A stretch of 64,000 bases of DNA from Lutraria lutraria. Its lineage: Eukaryota > Mollusca > Bivalvia > Venerida > Mactridae. Location of the stretch: NCBI GenBank assembly GCA_964023205.1, contig OZ026843.1:791029-855028 (forward strand), in the 5' to 3' direction. The position numbers and the translations under genes were made by a program. Below, piece after piece: positions 55,319 to 64,000 of the stretch (positions are counted from its first letter, which is position 1; each line of letters begins with the position of its first letter). The notes beneath the pieces are model-generated. The model made no database searches, was not told the DNA's origin, and saw only the letters and a list, made by a program, of their open reading frames with translations.

Positions 55319-55589
55319 ACCATCATTCATGTGTTACCTACCATCATTCATGTGTTACCTACCATCATTCATGTGTTACCTACCATCATTCATGTGTTAC
55401 CTACCATCATTCATGTGTTACCTACCATCATTCATGTGTTACCTACCATCATGCATGTGTTACCTACCATCATTCATGTGTTACCTACCATCATTCATGT
55501 GTTACCTACCATCATTCATGTGTAACCTACCATCGTTCATGTGTTACCATACTATCATTCATGTGTTACCTACCATCTTTCATGTGTTA
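55319..55589. repeat. 21-bp tandem repeat, about 13 copies
   Basis: Unit ACCATCATTCATGTGTTACC then T. Right-hand copies are diverged. Confidence 0.95.
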
Positions 55590-55628
55590 ACACGTACATC
55601 GCCCAAGAAGCTTCAACAAACGACGTAT

Positions 55629-58600
55629 CCATCATTAGGTCGGCCCTATCGATAAGTCTGGTGAGACGGGCGAGATTGATCAATTCCATCATTAGGTCGG
55701 CCCTATCGATAAGTCTGAGGAGACGGGCGAGATTGATCAATTCAGTCATTAGGTCGGCCCTATCGATAAGTCTGAGGAGACGGGCGAGATTGATCAATTC
55801 CATCATTAGGTCGGCCCTATCGATAAGTCTGAGGAGACGGGCGAGATTGATCAATTCAGTCATTAGGTCGGCCCTATCGATAAGTCTGAGGAGACGGTCG
55901 AGATTGATCAATTCCATCATTAGGTCGGCCCTATCGATAAGTCTGAGGAGACGGTCGAGATTGATCAATTCCATCATTAGGTCGGCCCTATCGATAAGTC
56001 TGAGGAGACGGGCGAGATTGATCAATTCCATCATTAGGTCGGCCCTATCGATAAGTCTGAGGAGACGGTCGAGATTGATCAATTCCATCATTAGGTCGGC
56101 CCTATCGATAAGTCTGAGGAGACGGTCGAGATTGATCAATTCCATCATTAGGTCGGCCCTATCGATAAGTCTGGTGAGACGGGCGAGATTGATCAATTCC
56201 ATCATTAGGTCGGCCCTATCGATAAGTCTGAGGAGACGGGCGAGATTGATCAATTCCATCATTAGGTCGGCCCTATCGATAAGTCTGGTGAGACGGGCGA
56301 GATTGATCAATTCAGTCATTAGGTCGGCCCTATCGATAAGTCTGAGGAGACGGTCGAGATTGATCAATTCCATCATTAGGTCGGCCCTATCGATAAGTCT
56401 GAGGAGACGGTCGAGATTGATCAATTCCATCATTAGGTCGGCCCTATCGATAAGTCTGGTGAGACGGGCGAGATTGATCAATTCCATCATTAGGTCGGCC
56501 CTATCGATAAGTCTGGGGAGACGGTCGAGATTGATCAATTCCATCATTAGGTCGGCCCTATCGATAAGTCTGAGGAGACGGTCGAGATTGATCAATTCCA
56601 TCATTAGGTCGGCCCTATCGATAAGTCTGAGGAGACGGTCGAGATTGATCAATTCCATCATTAGGTCGGCCCTATCGATAAGTCTGGTGAGACGGGCGAG
56701 ATTGATCAATTCCATCATTAGGTCGGCCCTATCGATAAGTCTGAGGAGACGGTCGAGATTGATCAATTCCATCATTAGGTCGGCCCTATCGATAAGTCTG
56801 AGGAGACGGTCGAGATTGATCAATTCCATCATTAGGTCGGCCCTATCGATAAGTCTGAGGAGACGGGCGAGATTGATCAATTCAGTCATTAGGTCGGCCC
56901 TATCGATAAGTCTGAGGAGACGGTCGAGATTGATCAATTCCATCATTAGGTCGGCCCTATCGATAAGTCTGAGGAGACGGTCGAGATTGATCAATTCCAT
57001 CATTAGGTCGGCCCTATCGATAAGTCTGAGGAGACGGTCGAGATTGATCAATTCCATCATTAGGTCGGCCCTATCGATAAGTCTGAGGAGACGGTCGAGA
57101 TTGATCAATTCCATCATTAGGTCGGCCCTATCGATAAGTCTGAGGAGACGGTCGAGATTGATCAATTCCATCATTAGGTCGGCCCTATCGATAAGTCTGA
57201 GGAGACGGGCGAGATTGATCAATTCCATCATTAGGTCGGCCCTATCGATAAGTCTGGTGAGACGGGCGAGATTGATCAATTCCATCATTAGGTCGGCCCT
57301 ATCGATAAGTCTGAGGAGACGGGCGAGATTGATCAATTCCATCATTAGGTCGGCCCTATCGATAAGTCTGGGGAGACGGTCGAGATTGATCAATTCCATC
57401 ATTAGGTCGGCCCTATCGATAAGTCTGAGGAGACGGTCGAGATTGATCAATTCCATCATTAGGTCGGCCCTATCGATAAGTCTGAGGAGACGGTCGAGAT
57501 TGATCAATTCCATCATTAGGTCGGCCCTATCGATAAGTCTGGGGAGACGGTCGAGATTGATCAATTCCATCATTAGGTCGGCCCTATCGATAAGTCTGAG
57601 GAGACGGTCGAGATTGATCAATTCCATCATTAGGTCGGCCCTATCGATAAGTCTGAGGAGACGGGCGAGATTGATCAATTCCATCATTAGGTCGGCCCTA
57701 TCGATAAGTCTGAGGAGACGGGCGAGATTGATCAATTCCATCATTAGGTCGGCCCTATCGATAAGTCTGGGGAGACGGTCGAGATTGATCAATTCCATCA
57801 TTAGGTCGGCCCTATCGATAAGTCTGAGGAGACGGTCGAGATTGATCAATTCCATCATTAGGTCGGCCCTATCGATAAGTCTGAGGAGACGGTCGAGATT
57901 GATCAATTCCATCATTAGGTCGGCCCTATCGATAAGTCTGAGGAGACGGTCGAGATTGATCAATTCCATCATTAGGTCGGCCCTATCGATAAGTCTGAGG
58001 AGACGGTCGAGATTGATCAATTCCATCATTAGGTCGGCCCTATCGATAAGTCTGGTGAGACGGGCGAGATTGATCAATTCCATCATTAGGTCGGCCCTAT
58101 CGATAAGTCTGAGGAGACGGTCGAGATTGATCAATTCCATCATTAGGTCGGCCCTATCGATAAGTCTGGGGAGACGGTCGAGATTGATCAATTCCATCAT
58201 TAGGTCGGCCCTATCGATAAGTCTGAGGAGACGGGCGAGATTGATCAATTCCATCATTAGGTCGGCCCTATCGATAAGTCTGGTGAGACGGGCGAGATTG
58301 ATCAATTCCATCATTAGGTCGGCCCTATCGATAAGTCTGAGGAGACGGTCGAGATTGATCAATTCCATCATTAGGTCGGCCTTATCGATAAGTCTGAGGA
58401 GACGGGCGAGATTGATCAATTCCATCATTAGGTCGGCCCTATCGATAAGTCTGGTGAGACGGGCGAGATTGATCAATTCCATCATTAGGTCGGCCCTATC
58501 GATAAGTCTGAGGAGACGGGCGAGATTGATCAATTCCATCATTAGGTCGGCCCTATCGATAAGTCTGAGGAGACGGTCGAGATTGATCAATTCCATCATT

Positions 58601-58991
58601 AGGTCGGCCCTATCGATAAGTCTGGTGAGACGGGCGAGATTGATCAATTCCATCATTAGGTCGGCCCTATCGATAAGTCTGGTGAGACGGGCGAGATTGA
58701 TCAATTCCATCATTAGGTCGGCCCTATCGATAAGTCTGAGGAGACGGTCGAGATTGATCAATTCCATCATTAGGTCGGCCCTATCGATAAGTCTGAGGAG
58801 ACGGGCGAGATTGATCAATTCCATCATTAGGTCGGCCCTATCGATAAGTCTGAGGAGACGGTCGAGATTGATCAATTCCATCATTAGGTCGGCCCTATCG
58901 ATAAGTCTGAGGAGACGGTCGAGATTGATCAATTCCATCATTAGGTCGGCCCTATCGATAAGTCTGGTGAGACGGGCGAGATTGATCAATT
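55629..58991. repeat. 57-bp minisatellite, exactly 59 copies
   Basis: Unit CCATCATTAGGTCGGCCCTA, TCGATAAGTCTGAGGAGACG, GTCGAGATTGATCAATT. 3363 bp = 59 x 57 with no indel. Variation is confined to three places: CCATC/CAGTC, GAG/GTG/GGG, and GTCG/GGCG, plus one isolated change near 58382. Because 57 = 3 x 19 and no unit has a stop, frames of over 1100 codons are open on both strands. Every common variant is non-synonymous in the plus frame, which argues against a selected protein. Confidence 0.95.
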
Positions 58992-59267
58992 CCATCATTC
59001 GTCTTTTAATAGGCTCTCCTGACTTCTCAATAAATCGTTTCTTAATTCATGTTTAATTCGAATAAAATACACGAGTAACCTTCACTTTATGGTTGGCTCA
59101 GTTCAATACATTTTTTCAAAAGTGTAATTAATGCGGAAAGTCGTGAGTTTATAAGGTCAAATCAACCAAAAAGCAATTATACAAGTGAGGCAAATTAGTT
59201 CCCTTCTTCATAGCAATCTTCTATCATCATTCTAAAACGTTAGAAAAACATATCATTGCAACACCTC

Positions 59268-59536
59268 CTTGATAATTATTGCGTGTCAAACGTTGCAATA
59301 TTTGCTCAATTTCTTTTGTGTTCTATACTTATATTTATATTCAATATTTTCTTATTTATATGCAATAATGTTTCATTTATATTCTATATTTTCTTATTTA
59401 TACGCAATATTGTTTCATTTATATTCAATATTGTTTTATTTGACTTTATGCAATATTTTTTTCATATAAAAATTAGTATAGCACTCAAATGAAATTTAGC
59501 GAATATTGCAAAGTTTGACACGCCATAATTATCAAG
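59268..59536. mobile_element. MITE with about 45-bp inverted ends
   Basis: CTTGATAATTATTGCGTGTC (59268 onward) against CTTGATAATTATGGCGTGTC read inward from 59536; homology continues through GTTGCAATATTTGC. The interior is a T-rich decayed tandem repeat (ATTTATATTCxATATTTTCT). Confidence 0.8.
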
Positions 59537-59672
59537 TGCTTATGCCATAGATGCATGTTCAATGTAATACATATTTACAGTGCGTCAATGTACATGAAGT
59601 TCTCGGTATTTGGATTAAAAATGGTTTTTATACTCCATGAAACAATATTATATATTTCTAGCATTTTAAGTT

Positions 59673-59948
59673 TTGAAGACCATGTAGGTCCCTGCCTCCG
59701 TGGTCCAGAGGATAATGTCACTGACTTCAAATCACTGTAACCTCGCTCAGATTGAGGGGCGTGGGTTCGAGTCCATCTACCGACCATGTCTCTTTATATG
59801 AGGCAGTTGCTTACGGAGGATGGGAGTCTAGTACTGGTTCTTCCCAGGAGCGATGGTTAAGTGAACTGTCCGTCGCATATTACTTAGACTGTTGAAAAGG
59901 GGCGTAAAACTCAAAATCAAAATCAAATCAAACAATTGAAGACCATGT
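59673..59948 (+). mobile_element. tRNA-derived SINE (family 1), perfect 13-bp target duplication
   Basis: TTGAAGACCATGT at 59673-59685 and 59936-59948. Head CCTCCGTGGTCCAGAGGATA, B box GGGTTCGAGTCC, same body and tail as 54502-54752, ending in an AATCAAA-type tail. Confidence 0.92.
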
Positions 59949-60932
59949 TCCATGAGTTTGTGTACGTATATAATTATTATATCTGCACGTTTTAACATCG
60001 TTAGTTACAAACTATTTTCATCCTTATAAAAGGTTGCTTTTAAAGTTTAAGAAAGCGCTACTTGTAAGAGTTTTTCGGTTCAGGTAGAGAGGTTATCATA
60101 AAATTATTGCCTAAACTACATTGTACTCATCGTCTTTCACAGTGCCAGCTAATAAACAAAAGTAATATTTCCGTAGTGAAAATTGAATTGTATTTACTGC
60201 CCCATGGTTTCTTTGTAAAACATTTAAAACGTCTTGTTCGTCTTTGTCTTGTTTTTTTTATTTATTGGCTTTGCACCAATTCCCTGCGATGTTTTATTCA
60301 GAAACAGCGTCAACATACTTTAATCCAATCACCTATACTTTGAAACCCGCAACAGTAAATGGAATAATTTGTTAATTTGTAAATAAATCTTGCTTTAAGA
60401 GAATTCATCACATCCCTAGACGGTATAATTGGCTGAGATTTTGTTAAAATGTACATATTTGGTTCATGAGTTGTGAATTCTATAGCAAGGTACCATGTCA
60501 AGGTACCATGTCGTAACGCCTATGAAGATAAATAAGTAAATCTTTCACCGTTTCCATTTTTATCTCCACTGTCCATGTTTGTTATTTATTTTGTCTAACT
60601 TTAGAGTGCATTCTCTACTTCCATTGATTGGTTCGACGTCCTCGTGTAAATTTTTCACACCTTTAGTTTCAGATCTTCATGAATACAAACTGTGTACTTA
60701 GGACTCTGTCCTTATGTCGTACAGTGTGGTTCCATCAGTATGTGTGGTTATCTTGTCAGGACGAGATTCAAGCAGTGATAATTGTCACCCTAGATGCGGA
60801 CCAGGTAATGACGCAGTGTGGGGAATCCAAGTGACGCCACAAAGTTATCGTAACAAGCGTGTTTTCTATCATTCGAACTAGGAAAACATCACTTAAAGAC
60901 GTTTGCTATAGTTCGCTACATTTTTCATAGAC
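59949..60932. other. No assignable feature
   Basis: Intergenic DNA; a short direct repeat AAGGTACCATGTC occurs near 60487. No gene seen. Confidence 0.3.
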
Positions 60933-63900
60933 ATATCGACGCCTCAGTGCTATAACGGCGTAAGTGGTACTTACGCCCTTTTTACCAAAACGCAGATTTA
61001 GAGGTTCAGGCTCTCTGCGCATGTGCTGTGAAAATTTCAGCTCCATATTGTTAATATTGACGTCATAATTAAGCATTTACTGTAGGTCGTAAGTGTACGG
61101 GGTCTTTGTGCAACCAAATAAAAGGTTGTATCTACAACATCATCATATTTTAGAAGGTCTTAACTGCCAGTTACGACCTTTTAATATTATGTTCTGTAAA
61201 ACAGAAAGGGGCTTAAGTGGCAGATAATACCTTTTAAGATTTTTGACTAGCAAATAATATAAGCAGAGTAGAGGATACCTGTCACTTAAGACCCTATTTA
61301 TTAACTGGTAGTGTATAATTATTACTCTCTGTTTCATTACTCTCAGTACTTTCTTTTGCCTTTTTCACTTATTATTGTAAACAAACAAAAATCCAGAAAT
61401 AATTTCACTTTTAATTGATAAATAAATTAGACAATGTTATGAATCTTCAATTGTACTCGCACATTATTTCACATAAAAACAACATTTCACTACGAGAAAA
61501 TACATATACTCTTGAGGAGTCATCAAAATAGACAAACAGCTCCTTATAACCAAGTGCTCGTAATAACGAGGTTATTATGCCTTTGTTGAAAATTGATGGG
61601 ACATCAAGAACACCTCGGGATAAGACTGGGTGCTCGTGATATTGATGCTCATAATAAAGGCGTTTTACAGTATTTTGTAGTACAGCACTGATCAGAATGT
61701 TTTGAACAGCTTAGAGAACGCCTCATGAATTTGACGTCTATTTTTGAATAAAATATATTGCACAATGATTTATTTTGATACCACAGTTAAGGACATTTGC
61801 GAAATCAAACCATTGAAACATATTTCAGATATAAAGGAAAGTATTCAAAATAAATGTAATGGTTAGAATGTAATTTTATTTAACACAAAAAATAACCAGA
61901 CCTGTTGACAAACTCGTACATTTTCTAACAAGGGATGTTAGCCAAGTCTTTCCATTCACACACATATAATTCAATCAGTAATGAAGTCATTGCACCTTTC
62001 GTTAGATATACAACTAATATAATATAGATTGTTAATACAAATAAAATAATGTATACATGAAGCATGTAAACGGTTTGTACTATCAAATGGAAATAATATT
62101 TGTTGGATACTACTTCAAGATATGTTATTAATCTAGACTGAGTTTTGAATGGCATAAAAGATAAACAAGATCGAAGAACTTATTGAATACATTATTGTGC
62201 TGATACAATGAAATACAAGTTCACTTTAAAAATGGATAATTCAAGAAGCGAATATATTTCAGATGATATTTTACCATTATATGAGCTGATAAGGAAAATG
62301 TAGCGTTACATCAAACAAATGAGTTTTTCAATAGATGATAATATGACAATGTTTTAACAAGGGTAAGTCGTGAAGGTATAATCCAAAGAAACTGAAACGG
62401 GGTATTAACCAATGAAGGATTGTTGCTTGCATTACAAATTGACTTGAATGAAACAACAGAGTTAGGGGTAGGACTAGAATTTATTTATGGTATACAGTTA
62501 TATACTAGTATATAGATATTTCCATAGAAAGTGAAATAGAAATTAGTTTGTTCGAGAATGATGATGACAAAATCTTAGAATCATTGGCTATTACGGACGA
62601 GGTAATGAAACTGGAAAAGGGGGAACCATCCGGATCAGAATATATACCATCTGATATAGACGTGTCTTAATTAACATCTGAAACACATTAAGATAGAAAT
62701 AAACAAAAATGGAGAAGTAGAAAAGTGAAATACAAAAGTTAACAAGGACGATACTAGTAAACGGCAAGATACAAAATCATGGAAAAGAACATGACCACAC
62801 GACAACACCACAAGGGCAAGGAATATGAAAATGCCAAAGGAATCTGAGTACCTATATAAAAACCCAACATATACAATATTATGTAAATTCAGGTATAATC
62901 AGAATCTAGATAAAGAAAAACAAGGTAGAACATTCCTACACTGCAGGAAATTAGACTATGAAAGTCAGAGAAGCTTCATATTACACCATGTTCGGAAAAA
63001 GGAGGAACATACTAGGAGACAAAATGTCGAGAAGAAAGTATTCTTATGGATATTATTTTGCATCCGACTTTGAAGTGTGCATGCAGGTTGTCCTTAATAC
63101 ATTATAAGATATAAAATAGAAACAGGGAGAAATATGTATCAAAAGATAAAAGATTGTGATAAACACACGAAAAACTATTCCTGGACGTCCATGAGACGTG
63201 ATCAGACGACACATAAACAGTGTTCAACCAATAATACACAACACTGTAAGAAAACACCAAACATAGATACCTTAACAAAACTGAGCGTCAAAAAAACGCA
63301 CGAAATCTCTATAGAAAATATGCTTTTCCAAATTGAACCTAGTAAATAGAAACCGTGGCTGTATGCTCCTTATTTTCTGCTTTTTATTGATTTTATTGTC
63401 TGAAGTTTTTAATAACAATGTTTTTTGACAGACGACTGTTATTACAGAATTAAATTAACTGCTTTACGGTGTTTTTGAAGATCTGTTCCTAATACATACG
63501 TTGTAAAATCAAAGACAGGTAATAGTTAACCTGAATATAGATAAATTGATACAAAATGTATTTTATTTCATTTCAATCAATTAAAGCATACAAATAAAAT
63601 TTATAATCCGTCTAAATCAAACTACCAGATTGCTTCATGCACTATATATAACAAAATTTTCAAGGTTGTAAGTGGTACATACAACCTTTTGTATACATTT
63701 CTTCCCTACTTTAAAGGTCTTATCTGGTACATACGACGTGTTTCATGTAAAGAAACGCAATTGATGGTAATAATATTATAAGGTTGTAACTGAAAAAATC
63801 GAATTATCTGACAACATTAAGAAAATGATTGCATAATAATAATCACAATGAAATCATTGATTTGCTTCTAATTTGATTTGAAAATTTCATTAATATTCAT

Positions 63901-63988
63901 CAAAAACTGTAATGGTAGTCAGTTTTTTTCGATTCCTGAAAAGTTGTGAAAATACACTTACGCCGTTATAGCACTGAGGCGTCGATAT
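60933..63988 (+). mobile_element. 3-kb DNA transposon with 30-bp perfect TIRs and ATAT flanks
   Basis: CGACGCCTCAGTGCTATAAC (60937-60966, 30 bp) is exactly complementary to 63955-63984. ATAT lies outside both ends (60933-60936 and 63985-63988), either a 4-bp target duplication or part of the TIR. Subterminal imperfect palindromes of the form AAGGTYGTAAGTGGTAxxTA then CRACCTT occur near both ends. The interior carries a broken transposase-like gene. Superfamily not assigned. Confidence 0.85.
62225..63349 (+). pseudogene. Broken transposase-like gene inside the 3-kb transposon
   Basis: Several plus-strand frames form a discontinuous reading: an acidic start (SEYISDDILPLYELI near 62250), SEYIPSDIDVS ending at 62668, then 62825-63073 with LDYESQRSFILHHVRKKEE. 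After a frame change near 63010 comes SRRKYSYGYYFASDFEVCMQ then VVLNTL, and a Lys/Thr-rich frame at 63134-63349. RSFIxxHV followed by RRKYxYxYY and EVCxxxxLNTL recalls the N-terminal region of a transposase-like family common in invertebrates (recognition from memory, weak). Stops and frameshifts show it is dead, and the catalytic part is missing. Confidence 0.5.
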
Positions 63989-64000
63989 AGGCAAAATAAA

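Noticed and set aside
55541..59056. 1171-codon plus-strand ORF and 1142-codon minus-strand ORF
   Set aside because: Both are products of the 57-bp satellite (19 codons per unit, no stop). The variants are non-synonymous, and two opposite giant ORFs over the same DNA are not credible genes.

Overview
The window is animal nuclear DNA, most likely from a bivalve mollusc. This is inferred from split genes with GT-AG introns, tRNA-derived SINEs, an L1-like LINE, and tandem-repeat-bearing elements with hairpin ends of a kind I associate with bivalves. No bacterial, organellar or viral gene was seen.

Two host genes can be reconstructed exon by exon. At the left, on the minus strand, lies the 5' part of a mitochondrial ATP synthase c-subunit gene (ATP5MC type): a non-coding first exon beside an NRF-1-like site (5086-5094) and three coding exons (4821-4777, 2289-2242, 782-686). 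The last exon must lie beyond base 1. Divergently, on the plus strand, a complete JAZF1 orthologue runs from 8094 to 37384 in seven coding exons (8094-8199, 8515-8587, 21697-21797, 22342-22441, 32065-32196, 35238-35388, 37148-37384). It predicts 299 residues with three zinc fingers and a C-terminal tail that vertebrate JAZF1 lacks.

Nearly everything else is mobile or tandem DNA. 0-8 kb: hAT-like element, a 9-bp-TSD element, a decayed LINE and perfect palindromes. 9-14 kb: two pogo/Tigger-like non-autonomous elements. 14-20 kb: two adjacent hairpin-ended tandem-core elements, one split by a recent L1-like insertion, plus four decayed tRNA-like modules. 22-35 kb: more tandem-core elements, a 32-bp-TIR element and a 37-bp minisatellite. 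35-52 kb: nested SINEs, an 81-copy 26-bp minisatellite grown inside a SINE, three tandem-core elements with unrelated monomers but the same ends, and a 1.6-kb duplicate of 33.1-34.75 kb. 52-59 kb: three minisatellites with periods of 18, 21 and 57 bp, which make very long but spurious ORFs. 60.9-64 kb: a 3-kb DNA transposon with 30-bp perfect TIRs, subterminal palindromes and a broken transposase.

The most unusual feature is the modular tandem-core superfamily. At least four sets share a self-complementary 5' head and a conserved 3' hairpin tail but carry unrelated monomers of about 140-164 bp. One copy appears to have captured flanking DNA and moved it.
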